From Andreprevotia sp. IGB-42 (GTDB lineage Bacteria; Pseudomonadota; Gammaproteobacteria; Burkholderiales; Chitinibacteraceae), in NCBI RefSeq assembly GCF_009848685.1, contig NZ_WXTX01000009.1, positions 62,001 through 126,000 of the forward strand: a stretch of 64,000 nucleotides of DNA, given 5' to 3'. The notes below the pieces were generated by a model that was not told where the DNA came from, searched no databases, and saw only the letters and a program-made list of their open reading frames with translations. This document shows positions 42,700 through 53,600 of this stretch, piece after piece (position 1 is the stretch's first letter; every line of letters begins with the position of its first letter). Both the position numbers and the translations under genes were made by a program.

Positions 42700-45054
42700 A
42701 TGAAATTCTCTGAACAATGGCTGCGCAGCTGGGTGAACCCGGCGCTCTCGTCCGATGAGCTGGCGCATTTGCTGACCATGGCCGGTCTGGAAGTGGAAGA
42801 AAACGAGGCTGCGGCCCCGGCATTCAGCAATGTATTCGTGGCCGAAGTGCTCAGCGTGAGCAAGCACCCGGATGCAGACCGCCTGAACGTGTGCAGCGTG
42901 AACGTCGGCGAAGCCGGGCCGCTGCAGATCGTCTGCGGCGCGCCGAATGTCTCGGTGGGGATCCGCATTCCGTGCGCACGCATCGGCGCGGTGCTGCCGG
43001 GTGATTTCAAGATCAAGCAGGCCAAGGTGCGCGGCATCGAATCGTCCGGCATGCTCTGTTCCGGCAAGGAGCTGGGCCTGCCCGACGATGTGGATGGCCT
43101 GATGATCCTGCCGGCGGATGCGCCGGTCGGCACACCCATCCGTGACTACCTGAACCTGGACGACCGGCTGCTGACGCTCAAGCTCACGCCCAACCGCACC
43201 GATTGCCTGTCGATCAAGGGGATTGCGCGTGAAGTGGCCGCGCTGACCGGCACCGCGCAGACCGTGGTGGAGATTGCCGCAGTGGCACCGCAAGTCGACG
43301 ATGTGCGCAGCATCACGCTGGCTGCGGGTGATGCGTGCCCGCGCTACGCTGGCCGCGTGATCAAGGGTGTGAACCAGGCCGCGCCAACGCCGGACTGGAT
43401 GAAGCAGCGCCTGGCGCGCAGTGGCACGCGCTCGATCTCGGCCATCGTCGACATCACCAACTATGTGCTGCTCGAACAGGGCCAGCCGATGCACGCGTTC
43501 GATCTGGCCAAGCTGCAGGGCGGCATCACCGTGCGTTTTGCTCATGCCGGCGAGACCATCACCTTGTTGAACGACAAGGAGCTGAAGCTCGAAGCCGACA
43601 TGCTGGTGATTGCCGATGAAGCCAGGCCAGTGGCACTGGCCGGCATCATGGGTGGCGGCGAAACCGGCGTGGAAGCCGGCGCACAGGATGTCTTCCTGGA
43701 ATCGGCATTCTTTGCGCCGGCAGTGATTGCCGGCAAGGCACGCCGGCTGGGTTTCTCGTCCGATTCGTCGCACCGCTTCGAGCGGGGCGTGGATTTCGGC
43801 AGCTGTCGCAACGCGCTGGAGCGCGCCACGCAACTGGTGCTGGACATCTGCGGTGGCCAGGCTGGCCCGGTGCAGGAAAGCGTGGCCGAACTGCCCGCAC
43901 GTGCACCGGTGGCGCTGCGTGTATCGCGCGTGGCCCGCGTGCTGGGGCTGGCATTGCCGGCCGATGAGATCGTTGCCATCCTGCGCCGGCTGGGCCTTGC
44001 TACCGCGCTGGCGGGCGACGTGATCACCGTGACGCCACCGTCTTATCGCTTCGATATCGAAATCGAGGAAGACCTGATCGAAGAAGTGGCGCGCGTGTAT
44101 GGCTACGACAATGTGCCCGTGAGTGCATCGGTTGCCAAGCTCGCCATGCTGGCGCAGCCGGGCAACCTGCGTGGCAAGGCCGCACTGAAGAACATCCTCG
44201 CCGCCCGCGATTACCAGGAAGCGATCAACTACGCTTTCGTGGAAGAAAAGTGGGAGGCAGACTTTGCCGGCAACACGGCACCGGTAAAATTGATCAACCC
44301 GATTGCCAGCCAGATGAGCGTGATGCGCTCGACACTGTTCGGCGGTCTGATCAATGGCCTCAAGCACAATATCAACCGCCGCCATGAGCGCGTGCGCCTG
44401 TTCGAAGTGGCGCGCGTGTTCCATGGTGTGGCCGCGGATGCACAGCCGGAAAAGATCGCCGGCCTGGCATGGGGTGGCCGCGAGCCGGAGCAATGGGCTG
44501 CAGGCAAGGACAAGGTTGATTTCTTCGACGTGAAAGCGGACGTGGAAGCATTGCTGGCCCCGCGCCGCGCCGAATTCCGCCGCGCCAGCCATGTGGCACT
44601 GCACCCGGGCCGTTCTGCCGAGGTGGTGGTCGATGGCCTGGTGATCGGAGTGGTGGGTGAATTGCATCCGCAATGGTCGCAGGCTTACGAGCTGGGCAGC
44701 GCACCGGTGTTGTTCGAACTGGACGTGGCCGCGTTGCTGGCAGTGCACAAGCACGAGGCCCGCGCGGTGTCGAAATTCCAGCCGGTACGCCGCGATCTGG
44801 CGCTGGTGGTGGACGAGCACGTGGCCGTCGCCGAGCTGCTTGCGGCGTTTGCCAAAGTGAAATCCCCGTTGATTACGGGCATCGAACTCTTTGATGTCTA
44901 CCGTGGCAAGGGTGTTGAAGAAGGCAAAAAGAGCCTTGCATTCAAGGTGTTGATGCAAGATACTCAGAAAACGCTTACGGACGAAGAAGTCGAAAGCGTA
45001 GTGGCGGAAATCATTCGCCGCGGGGAAGGATGCGGTGCAACGCTCCGCGCATAA
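42700..45054 (+). CDS. pheT: Phenylalanyl-tRNA synthetase beta subunit
   Basis: A 784-residue subunit. It contains the OB-fold tRNA-binding domain (about 40-150), the B3/B4 editing domain, the inactive class II core near 480-680 (NPIASQMSVMRSTLFGGLINGLKHN) and the C-terminal anticodon-binding domain (KFQPVRRDLALVVDE). It starts 15 bases after pheS. Confidence 0.97.
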   Translation: MKFSEQWLRSWVNPALSSDELAHLLTMAGLEVEENEAAAPAFSNVFVAEVLSVSKHPDADRLNVCSVNVGEAGPLQIVCGAPNVSVGIRIPCARIGAVLPGDFKIKQAKVRGIESSGMLCSGKELGLPDDVDGLMILPADAPVGTPIRDYLNLDDRLLTLKLTPNRTDCLSIKGIAREVAALTGTAQTVVEIAAVAPQVDDVRSITLAAGDACPRYAGRVIKGVNQAAPTPDWMKQRLARSGTRSISAIVDITNYVLLEQGQPMHAFDLAKLQGGITVRFAHAGETITLLNDKELKLEADMLVIADEARPVALAGIMGGGETGVEAGAQDVFLESAFFAPAVIAGKARRLGFSSDSSHRFERGVDFGSCRNALERATQLVLDICGGQAGPVQESVAELPARAPVALRVSRVARVLGLALPADEIVAILRRLGLATALAGDVITVTPPSYRFDIEIEEDLIEEVARVYGYDNVPVSASVAKLAMLAQPGNLRGKAALKNILAARDYQEAINYAFVEEKWEADFAGNTAPVKLINPIASQMSVMRSTLFGGLINGLKHNINRRHERVRLFEVARVFHGVAADAQPEKIAGLAWGGREPEQWAAGKDKVDFFDVKADVEALLAPRRAEFRRASHVALHPGRSAEVVVDGLVIGVVGELHPQWSQAYELGSAPVLFELDVAALLAVHKHEARAVSKFQPVRRDLALVVDEHVAVAELLAAFAKVKSPLITGIELFDVYRGKGVEEGKKSLAFKVLMQDTQKTLTDEEVESVVAEIIRRGEGCGATLRA

Positions 45055-45076
45055 CAGGTTGTTCAGGGTTTAATAA

Positions 45077-45397
45077 ATGACGCTCACCAAGGCTGATTTG
45101 GCCGATCTTCTTTTTGACAAGGTCGGCCTCAACAAGCGTGAGGCCAAAGACATGGTCGAGGCCTTTTTCGAAGAAATCCGTACCTCATTGCAAGATGGCG
45201 ATGTGGTCAAACTTTCAGGTTTCGGTAATTTCCAGCTGCGCGACAAACCGCAACGCCCGGGCCGCAATCCCAAGACCGGCGAAGAGATTCCTATCTCTGC
45301 GCGCCGTGTCGTTACCTTCCACGCAAGCCAGAAACTGAAGGGACTGGTTGAACTGCATTATGCAAAGCGCCAGCAGCAACGTCGTACCGACATCTGA
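45077..45397 (+). CDS. ihfA: Integration host factor alpha subunit
   Basis: A 106-residue DNA-bending protein of the HU/IHF family that dimerises with IHF-beta. The sequence [33 protein letters not shown] and the DNA-arm region [34 protein letters not shown] are diagnostic, with the intercalating proline in RPGRNP. It follows pheT as in E. coli. Confidence 0.97.
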   Translation: MTLTKADLADLLFDKVGLNKREAKDMVEAFFEEIRTSLQDGDVVKLSGFGNFQLRDKPQRPGRNPKTGEEIPISARRVVTFHASQKLKGLVELHYAKRQQQRRTDI

Positions 45398-45722
45398 TCT
45401 GCCATCGATCCCGGCCAAGCGCTACTTCACCATCGGTGAAGTGAGCGAGCTGTGTGGCGTAAAGCCGCATGTGCTGCGCTACTGGGAGCAGGAGTTCACC
45501 CAGCTCAAGCCGGTGAAGCGCCGCGGCAACCGGCGTTACTACCAGCACCACGAGGTGCTGCTGGTGCGCCGTATCCGCTCGCTGCTGTACGAGCAGGGCT
45601 TTACCATCAGTGGCGCCCGCAACCAGCTGGCGCATCTGGGTGAGGATGAAGCAAGCGCCGTGGTGGCCAATGCCACCGTGCGCGAAGAACTGCACGCGCT
45701 GCTGCACTGGCTGCAGGCCTGA
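45360..45722 (+). CDS. MerR-family transcriptional regulator
   Basis: A 120-residue regulator with a MerR winged helix at about residues 22-90 ([30 protein letters not shown], then [13 protein letters not shown]) and a short C-terminal helix instead of a ligand-binding domain. It overlaps the last 38 bases of ihfA and is commonly found there in beta- and gammaproteobacteria. Target and signal are unknown. An in-frame TTG at 45348 is possible but less likely than ATG 45360. Confidence 0.88.
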   Translation: MQSASSNVVPTSDLPSIPAKRYFTIGEVSELCGVKPHVLRYWEQEFTQLKPVKRRGNRRYYQHHEVLLVRRIRSLLYEQGFTISGARNQLAHLGEDEASAVVANATVREELHALLHWLQA

Positions 45723-45728
45723 TGCAGC

Positions 45729-45758
45729 TAGCGCACTTGCATGGGGTGCAAGGGGTCG
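45729..45758 (+). repeat. Internal fragment of tRNA-Pro (30-base exact duplicate)
   Basis: 30 bases identical to positions 45852-45881 of the intact tRNA-Pro, i.e. from the end of the D arm through the whole anticodon arm to the variable region. It starts 7 bases after the merR stop and lies 123 bases upstream of the original. Acceptor and T arms are missing, so it is not a tRNA gene. Confidence 0.85.
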
Positions 45759-45814
45759 GTTCCCCTTGGGTAATTCAATGCAAGAGGGCTATGGCGCAAG
45801 TGCCGACGAGTGGT

Positions 45815-45820
45815 TATAAT
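45815..45820 (+). promoter_or_regulatory. -10 box of tRNA-Pro promoter
   Basis: A perfect TATAAT 12 bases before the mature 5' end of tRNA-Pro. No good -35 is visible at the expected distance. Confidence 0.5.
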
Positions 45821-45831
45821 CGCTGCTCTCT

Positions 45832-45908
45832 CGGAATGTAGCGCAGCCTGGTAGCGCACTTGCATGGGGTGCAAGGGGTCGCGAGTTCGAATCCCGCCAT
45901 TCCGACCA
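45832..45908 (+). tRNA. tRNA-Pro (anticodon GGG)
   Basis: 77 bases with encoded CCA. CGGAATG (45832-45838) pairs with CATTCCG (45898-45904). The anticodon stem CTTGC/GCAAG encloses ATGGGGT, giving GGG at 45865-45867. The T arm has GTTCGAATC. Confidence 0.95.
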
Positions 45909-45915
45909 AAAAAAG

Positions 45916-45955
45916 AAACGCCGAATCAGTGATATTGCTGATTCGGCGTTTTTCA
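45916..45955 (+). terminator. Terminator of tRNA-Pro
   Basis: A 14-bp perfect stem (45916-45929 with 45938-45951), loop TGATATTG, followed by T residues. It lies 8 bases after the tRNA CCA end. Confidence 0.85.
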
Positions 45956-46015
45956 TTTCTGCAAACACCATGCCGCGTCGCGAAACAGAACCGCATGGGG
46001 TTGTGGCAACGCAGC

Positions 46016-46291
46016 TCAGTGCCTGAACCGGTGCGCCTGCGTCTGTGCCAGAAACTCGGGGGTGACGGAATACCCCGGGGCGCTACCGATCACCGGGTCG
46101 ATGCTGCATGCGGGGCACAGCGCCGTGTTCCCGAGCGGTTCATCCGTTGCGTCTTCGGGAAAATCGGTCCACTCCTCGATTGCATCTGGCGGAAAGATCG
46201 CCAGGCAATGGAGGCAGCCGCAAAGATCGCTTTGCTGCAGTGCTTTGCGATGATAAATCGAGTGTTCATGTGCGGCGATGATGGCTGTCAT
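46016..46291 (-). CDS. Small cysteine-rich conserved cytoplasmic protein
   Basis: A 91-residue protein resembling a widespread family of small cytoplasmic proteins of unknown function. Features are HEHSIYHRKALQQSDLCGCLHCLAIFPPDAIEEW and NTALCPACSIDPVIGS. The pairs Cys-Gly-Cys-x-x-Cys and Cys-x-x-Cys could bind zinc. The start at 46291 is chosen because the conserved part begins there; the frame runs on upstream. Confidence 0.7.
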   Translation of the reverse strand: MTAIIAAHEHSIYHRKALQQSDLCGCLHCLAIFPPDAIEEWTDFPEDATDEPLGNTALCPACSIDPVIGSAPGYSVTPEFLAQTQAHRFRH

Positions 46292-46322
46292 TGCATCAGT
46301 CCGGCAAAGACGGATTGCTGCG

Positions 46323-46586
46323 TCACAGCGCCCAATGACTGGCTGCCAGCTTGGGATGTGGCGTGCCAACGTTTTTTTGATGCAGCGTGTTGATCAGTTT
46401 GCGCAGGCCGAAGAATACGCCGCCAGAGATCGACATCAGCACGGCCATGAACAGCACGATGGCCATGGCGTGGCCGGTATCGGTGCCGGGCAGGTTAGCC
46501 GAGCCCAGATACTTGAAGGCTGCACTTGCACTGCCCACAAAGATCAGGCCGGCAAGACCGCGGATGCAGCGTAGCAAGAAATACAT
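46323..46586 (-). CDS. Small two-helix membrane protein of unknown function
   Basis: An 87-residue protein with two hydrophobic segments (about 8-24 and 42-63) joined by a Gly-rich loop, and a polar C-terminal tail rich in His, Lys and Pro. The start at 46586 (MYFLLRCIRGLAGL) has GGAA upstream. I do not recognise the family. It lies 31 bases upstream of the cysteine-rich gene on the same strand and may share a transcript with it. Confidence 0.55.
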   Translation of the reverse strand: MYFLLRCIRGLAGLIFVGSASAAFKYLGSANLPGTDTGHAMAIVLFMAVLMSISGGVFFGLRKLINTLHQKNVGTPHPKLAASHWAL

Positions 46587-46734
46587 TGCGTGTTTCCATA
46601 TTGAGGATGAAGGGAAGCGTTCCAAATTAGGTACTGGTGGAACGGATGTCAATGCGGATGGCATGCTGCTTGATGCAAATGGAGAGGGCAAGCGGGGCGC
46701 TGCTGTGGCATACGTATTGCCGATGCTGCGGTGC

Positions 46735-46780
46735 AAACGGCAGTGGCAGCCCAGCCACGTCGATGGTCACTGCCGTTTTT
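46735..46780 (+). terminator. Plus-strand terminator with no gene upstream
   Basis: An 11-bp stem AAACGGCAGTG/CACTGCCGTTT (46735-46745, 46768-46778) with a 22-base loop runs into T residues. No plus-strand coding gene precedes it after tRNA-Pro, so it may end a small RNA. The rest of 46587-47014 shows no gene; a direct repeat CCCCACAAG occurs twice near 46835-46860. Confidence 0.45.
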
Positions 46781-47014
46781 GTGCTGCAACGTCACCACAT
46801 TGCTGCATTGCAACCACGTTACGGCATTGCCCCACAAGCCAATGGGGATTACCCCACAAGCGGCCGGCAGAAATCCTAGCCCAAAGCGCGGGCTGTACCG
46901 ATGAGGGGAATCAGGCGGGTCGATTAAGCTGACGTCACGTTGCGCAAAGGCGCGGCGGTTCTTCCGGCACCAGGGAGGAACGGCAACTTCGCCGACTTTT
47001 CAAGGAGCATGATC

Positions 47015-47197
47015 ATGGCTAATCAATCGAATTCGTCCAATCAATCCAAGAACAGCAACAGCAACGCCAAGAGCGCTTCGTCGCAAAATTCGTCGTCGCA
47101 GAGCAAATCTGCTTCGTCGCAAAGCGGCAAGGGCACCCAGGGCGGCACGCACGAGCAACACGTGAATGCCGGCCGCCAAAGCCACAAGAACAGCTAA
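47015..47197 (+). CDS. Low-complexity Ser/Asn/Gln-rich small protein
   Basis: A 60-residue hydrophilic protein. Residues 1-38 are almost only Ser, Asn, Gln, Lys and Ala, in repeats such as SKSASSQ. The end, GKGTQGGTHEQHVNAGRQSHKNS, is like the Gly/Lys/His tails of small stress-associated proteins of the KGG type. A strong AAGGAG stands before the ATG and a strong terminator follows, so it is a real gene. It is probably disordered; its function is unknown. Confidence 0.7.
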   Translation: MANQSNSSNQSKNSNSNAKSASSQNSSSQSKSASSQSGKGTQGGTHEQHVNAGRQSHKNS

Positions 47198-47213
47198 ACC
47201 TGTTCCTGCTGGC

Positions 47214-47252
47214 AAAAGCCGCCACGGTGCGCATGCGCTGTGGCGGCTTTTT
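47214..47252 (+). terminator. Terminator of the Ser/Asn/Gln-rich gene
   Basis: A 12-bp stem AAAAGCCGCCAC/GTGGCGGCTTTT (47214-47225, 47240-47251) with a T tail, 16 bases after the stop codon. Confidence 0.85.
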
Positions 47253-47600
47253 GCTGTCTGCTGCAACGGGTGCCATCGCCTTTGAAGCGGCTAACAGCGC
47301 CTGGTAAGGCGATGGGTAGCGCGTCGGATCTCATGAAAGCGGTGTGATGTGCTGGCTTGCCCTGTGAGCATGCATCGCAAATGGCAGGCATAAAAAAACC
47401 GGGGCAGGGCCCCGGTTTGAATTGCGTGTACTGCCACGGCATGGGCCGTGTTTTTACGATTGCTGTTACTGCATCATCCATATCGGCGCTGCAGCGCAAG
47501 TCTGCAGTCGCGCCGACCAGCGTACGGCCGGTGCAGTGCAAAACCGCATGCAGGGTGCTTGCGTGACTGGCTCGATCACGCGCAGCGCGAGTGTCATGGT
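47253..47600. other. Intergenic stretch between small gene and NRPS
   Basis: About 350 bases between convergent genes. It holds the minus-strand terminator at 47392-47418; otherwise I see no gene, promoter or repeat. Confidence 0.5.
47392..47418 (-). terminator. Terminator of the siderophore NRPS gene (minus strand)
   Basis: AAACCGGGG/CCCCGGTTT (47396-47404, 47410-47418) with the loop CAGGG; on the minus strand the stem is followed by a run of T residues (complement of 47392-47398). It lies about 180 bases past the NRPS stop. Confidence 0.75.
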
Positions 47601-50600
47601 TCAATCCCCGCGCAATGCCTGCGCCAGTACCGGCCCCAGCGTTTGCAGCGATTCGGGTGACAGGATGTCTTCATGCGCGCAATCGAAGCGATGCACGGTC
47701 AGGCCATCCAGATGCGGTGCCCAGCAACCTTCCACATCCCAGCCCGCCGGCAACGTCCGCTCGGCGACGAACAGCGTGGCTTTGCCGGCAAAGCGCTGCG
47801 TGCGCGCTGCTGACAACAACCGTACCGCGTCCTGGTAGTTGGCCATGATGTGGCCGAACATCTGTGCTTTTTCGTTCTCCATGAAGCTGTCGGTGGCTTC
47901 CTCGGCGGCATCCATGAACTGTTCGCGTTCGCGGTCTACCTCGGCGCGGGCTTCGTCCTCGGTCGGCCCGCTCCAGTCCTGGCCTTCCGGCGGATAGGTA
48001 TCGAACAGGCCCAGGAAGGCTACTTCTTCACCCTGCGCGCTCAGCCGTGCCGCCAGGCCCTGCGCCACGGTGCCACCCAGCGAATAGCCGACCAGATGAT
48101 ACGGACCATGCGGCTGGATGCGCCGCAATGCGGCCAGATGCTGCTCGCACACGGCAGCCATGTCGGCGCTGGCGGCAATCGCGCCGTCCGGGCGGGGTGA
48201 CTGCAGGCCGATCAGCGGCAGCTGCGGCGGCAGGTAGCGGCTGAGGCCGCTGTACTGCCAGGCAAAGCCGGAGGCCGGATGGATGCAGAACAACGGTGCG
48301 CCCAGGCCGGCACGCAGGTGCAGCACATCGCCGAAGCCGGCATTGGCCGGGTCATTGGCGGCGTTGGCATCCGACAGCACCGCTGCCAGCCGCGCCACCG
48401 ATGGCGACACCATGATCTGGCCAACCGAAACCGGCCGGTTCAGCTCGCGGCGCAGTTCGGCCGCCAGGCGCATCGCCAGCAGCGAATGGCCGCCCAGTGC
48501 AAAGAAATCGTCATCGGCGGAGACCGCTTCCGTTTCCAGCATGCGGGCGAACACGTTGGCGACCTGGCTTTCCAGCCCCGGCCTTGGTGCACGGCCGCTG
48601 CCGGTGGCCACATCGCTCGGCGCAGGCAATGCCTTGCGATCGAGCTTGCCGTTGGCGCTGAGTGGGAAGGCATCGAGTTGCACGATGCCTACCGGCACCA
48701 TGTGCGCCGGCAGCCGGTCTGCCAGTGCGGCACGCAATGCCGTGACATCGGGCGCAGCATCGGCGGCAACGATGTAGCCGACCAGTTGCCGGCTGTCCGC
48801 GCCGGCCATTGCTTCGGCACTGCCCAGCGTGCGGGCGTGCACCACCGCGCGCGCCACACCCGGCTGGGCCAGCAGCACCGCCTCGATTTCGCCCAGCTCG
48901 ATGCGCTGGCCGCGGATTTTCACCTGATCGTCGCTGCGGCCCAGGTATTCCACGTCGCCGGTGGGCAGCCAGCGCACCACGTCGCCGGTGCGGTACATGC
49001 GCTCGCCACCATTTGCGGGGTCCGCATACGGATCGGCAACGAAGCGTGCGGCGGTCAGATCCGGGCGGCCCAGGTAGCCGTGCGCCAGCTGCACGCCGGT
49101 CAGGTAAAGCTCGCCCTGCACGCCGATTGGTACCTGGCGCAGCGCGGCATCCAGAATGCGCAGCCCGGTATTCCATACCGGCTTGCCGATCGGCACGCTG
49201 GCGGCGATGCGGGTGCCGGCATCGTCGTCTGCCGCCGGCTTGTAGCTGACGTCGACCGCGGCCTCGGTGGGACCGTACAGATTGTGCAGCGGTGCATCGA
49301 CCAGCGCCGCGTATTGCTGCGCCAGTTCTTTCGACAGCGCTTCGCCGCTGCAGAACACCTGCTTGAGGCTGCAGGTGCGCGGTGCATGTTGCTGCGGATC
49401 GGCCTGCAGGTGCGCAACAAAGGCGGCCAGCATCGACGGCACGAAGTGCATGGTGGTGATCTGTTCGGCTTCGATCAATGCCAGCAGCGCCTCCGGATCA
49501 CGGTGCGCTTCGGCCGGGGCCATGTGCAGCTGGGCGCCGTACAGGTAGGGCCAGAAGAATTCCCATACCGATACATCGAAGCTGCATGGCGTTTTCTGCA
49601 TCACCACATCGCTGGGGATCAGCCCGTATTCGTGCTGCATCCACACCAGCCGGTTGACGATGGCGCGGTGCGATACCAGTACCCCCTTGGGGCGGCCAGT
49701 AGAGCCGGAGGTATACAGCAGGTAGGCCGCATGCTCCGGCGTCAGCAGCGGCGGCTCGAAGGTGGCCGCTGCAGCGGTGGCGGCATCGGGAAGGGTATCG
49801 ATGATCAGCAGCTCGCCCAGTGGCGCAAAGCAGTCGGCCAGCTCCGGGCTGGTCACGATGAGCCTGGGTTTGGCATCGCTGACCATATAGGCCAGCCGCT
49901 CGATGGGGTAGCCGGTATCCAGCGGCAGGTAAGCTGCGCCCGCCTCGACGGCGGCCAGCAGCGCCAGGCTCAGCTTCACCGAGCGTGGCAGCGCAATGGC
50001 CACGATATCGCCGGTGTGTACGCCCGCATCGGTCAGGCCGCGCGCCAGATGGGTGGTTTGCGCGCGTAGCTCGGCATAGCTGAAGCGGTGCCCGGCATCG
50101 TGCAGTGCCGGGGCATCCGGGCTGCGGGCAGCCTGTTCGGCCAGCAGTGCACGCAAGGTGGTGGGCGGCAGTGCCACCGTCGTGGCATTGGTGGCATCGA
50201 TCAGCGCGCGGTCTGCGCTGGTGCGGCCATCGTAGCTGGCCCAGTTGCGCTCCGGCGTATAGGCGAGGTGATCGAGCAGGCCGAGGATGCGCTCGACCAG
50301 TTGCTGCGGCGAACTGACCGCATCGCGGTATTCCACCACCAGCCGCATCTGCTCGCCCGGCAGCGCCAGCACGGTCAGCGGGTAGTGCGTGTAGCCGCGG
50401 TTGCGCAGGCCGGTCAGCCGTGCGCCGTGGTAATCCCGCGTGCGCAGTGCCGGGTCTTCCGGATAGTTTTCCACCACCAGCAGCGTATCGAACAGCGTGC
50501 CGGTACCGGCCAGGCGCTGGATTTCCGCCAGGCCGAGTGCATCGTGTTCCAGCAAACCGATCTGCTGTTCCTGCAGTGCATTGAGCTGATCGAGCAGCGG

Positions 50601-53600
50601 CCGGTTGGGCAGCAGCTTCATACGCACCGGGATGGTGTTGCTGAACAGGCCGATATGCTCGGCAATACCGTCCACCGGGCTGAAGCGGCCAGAAATGGGC
50701 GAGCCGAACACCACGTCGTCGCGGCCGGTTTCGATGGCCAGCAACGCGGCCCACATGCCTTGCAGCAGCGTGTTGAACGTGAGGCCGCGATCACGTGCGC
50801 AGCGGGTGAGTGCCTGTTCCAGCGCCTTGGGCAGCACGATTTCCAGCTCGCGCACCGGGCCGGTCGCGGCCTCTTCGCCGAAGCGCAGCGTGGGCTTGGC
50901 ACCGGCCAGCGCGTCGCGCCATGCGTTGCGTGCCGGTAGCGGATCACGGCTGGCCAATGCGCGCACGACGGTGGGGTAATCGACGCGCGTGGGGGCGAGG
51001 CGGACTACCTTATCGGCATCGTCACTGCTGTAGGCCTGCAGGAAGTCATGCAGCATGATGGGGGTAGACCAGCCATCGGCTACCAGGTGGTGCGCGGTGA
51101 GCAGCAGCGTGTGTTGGTGGTCGCCATGGTGGGCCAGCACCGCCTGCAGCAACGGCGTGGTATCGGGCTGGCCGATGATGAAATCGCGGGCCAGCTCGGC
51201 CTGTTCCAGCGCGCTGATCTGCGCTTCCACCGCGTCACCATCCAGCGTGCATTCCAGCCACGGCCATAGTGGCGTGCCAGCTGCGAGCAGCGGCACCAGT
51301 TGCAGTGGCGCGCCGCTTTGCGCGTAGTCGAAGCGGGCCAGCAACTGCGGGTGGCGCAGCGCGACTGCATCCAGCGCGGCGCGCACGCGGGTACTGTCCA
51401 GCGGGCCATGGAAATCGATGCGGGTGAGCGAGTTGTATTTGCTGGCGGCCTCGCCCAGTTGCGCGTGGAACAGCAGGCCTTCCTGCAGCGGCAGTACCGG
51501 CAGCACGGCGGCAAGCGCGCCGTGGCGGGTGCTCAGGCGGGCCAGATCGGCATCATCCAGTGCTTGCTGGCCAATGCGTGTTTCCGCGGCGACCAGCGTA
51601 TCGGCAGCCTGTGCGGGGTGATCGAGCGCCAGCTGGCGCAGTGCCTGTGCATGCCGTGCAATGCCCTGTTCGAGCTGCGTGATGATGGCACCATCGAGCA
51701 ACGCGGGTGCCCAGCTCCAGTTCAATGCCAGCCGCGGGCCTTGTGCGGATTCCTCGACGAAGATGTTGAGCTCGAGCGGATACGCTTGCGGCATGGTTGG
51801 ATCGAGGTCGACTGCAAACGCATCGGCAAAGCGCTGGCCCATGCGCTCGGCCTGCCAGTTGCCCTGGCCGGCATTGAAGCGGCCCAGGTAATTGAACAGC
51901 ACTTGCGGCTGGTGCGTGGCTTCCAGCGCGGCCAGGCGTGGGCCATGCGTGGCATCGAGGTAGCGCAGCATGCCATAGCCGATACCGCGGTCGGCAATGC
52001 CGCGCAGCGCGCGCTTGATTGCGCGCACGTCGGCAGCGGGATTGGTGGCAGGGTGGGCAGCGGTGACCGGTTCCAGCGCGAACAGCACCGGGTATTCGGC
52101 AGTCAGCCAGCCCACGGTACGCGACAGATCCACGCTGTCGTCGAATGCCTCGCGGCCGTGTGATTCCAGCGCGAAACGCAGCTTGTGGTTGCTGAAGGTA
52201 TCGCGGAATGCCTGCGCCACGGCGGTAAGCAGGATTTCCTCGACATTGGCGTGATACGCCTGCGGCAATTGCAACAGCAGTGCATCGGTCAGCGTGTGAT
52301 CAAGCAGGGTGCGCCGTGCCTGGGCGCTGCCGTAGTGATCACGTGCGGCATCGAGCGGGCCGAACAGCGCCAGTGGTTCTGCCAGCGTGGCCAGCCACTG
52401 CGCAGCTTCCGCCTGGCGGCCTGGCAGCGCTGCGGCCAGTTCGCGTGCACGTTCCTGCAGCGTGGTGGCTTCGCGCGGCAGCAATGGCCGGGTGCCGGCT
52501 GCGGCGGCTTCGATGGCGGTCTTCAGCTCCGGCAGCAGTACGCGCCACGATACGCCGTCCACCACCAAGTGATGCAGCACCAGCATCAGCCAGGCATCGT
52601 TGCCGCATTGCAGCTGTTCTGCCTGCCACATCAGGCCGTCGTGTGGCGATAGCCGCTGCGCGGCGGCGTCAAAGCGCGTGTCGATCCAGTCTGCCGCTGC
52701 AGAGCCGGTGGCGGTCAGTTCGGCCTGTTGCAGGATACGGTGATCCAGCGTGGTGGCCAGTGCGGCAATGGCGAGTTCGCCGTGTGCAACATGGCTGCGC
52801 AGCATCGGGTGGGCGCGCTCCAGCGCATGCAGCGCGGTGGTCAGCACGCCGGCCGTTTGCGCGGCGGGCAAGCGGATCAGCACGCCCTGCGCGTAGCGGC
52901 GGTTCAGACCGTAATGCCCGGCAAACCAGGCGTAAATCGGCAGCTTGCCGACAGGGCCTTGCACAGCGTGGCTCAGCTCGGCGCTGGCGGCATGCAAGGG
53001 CTGCAATGCCGCCGCCATGCGGGCCAGGGTGCGCTGGGCAAACACATCGCGCGGCCGCAGCAGCCAGCCGGCGCGGCGCAGTTCGGTGCCGAGCGCCATG
53101 GCGGAAATGCTGTCGCCCCCCAGATGGAAGAAATCATCGTCGGCACCGACAGCGTTGAGCGCCAGCACCGTGCGCGCCGCATCGCACAGCAGTTGTTCGG
53201 CCGCATTGGTTGGCGCGCGGCCGATGACCACATCACGGGTTTCCACCGCAGGCCGTGGCAGTTGGGCCTTGTCGACCTTGCCGTTGACGTTCAGCGGCCA
53301 GGTCTCCAGCAACACCAGCTGCGCCGGCACCATATATTCCGGCAGCGATACCGCCAGCGTGGCCAGCAGTTGCTGCGCCAGCCCCGGTTGATCCGCATGC
53401 AGTGGCGTGGCCACCGTGCACCACGACAGCAAGCGGTGGCTGGCCCCGGCTGCTTCCGCGCTGACATACGCGCCGGTCACCCCTGGCAGCTTCAGCAGCG
53501 CTTGCACCACTTCGGCGGGCTCGACGCGGAAGCCGCGGATCTTCACCTGCTGGTCGCCACGGCCCAGGTATTCGAGCAGGCCATCGGCGCGCCAGCGCAC

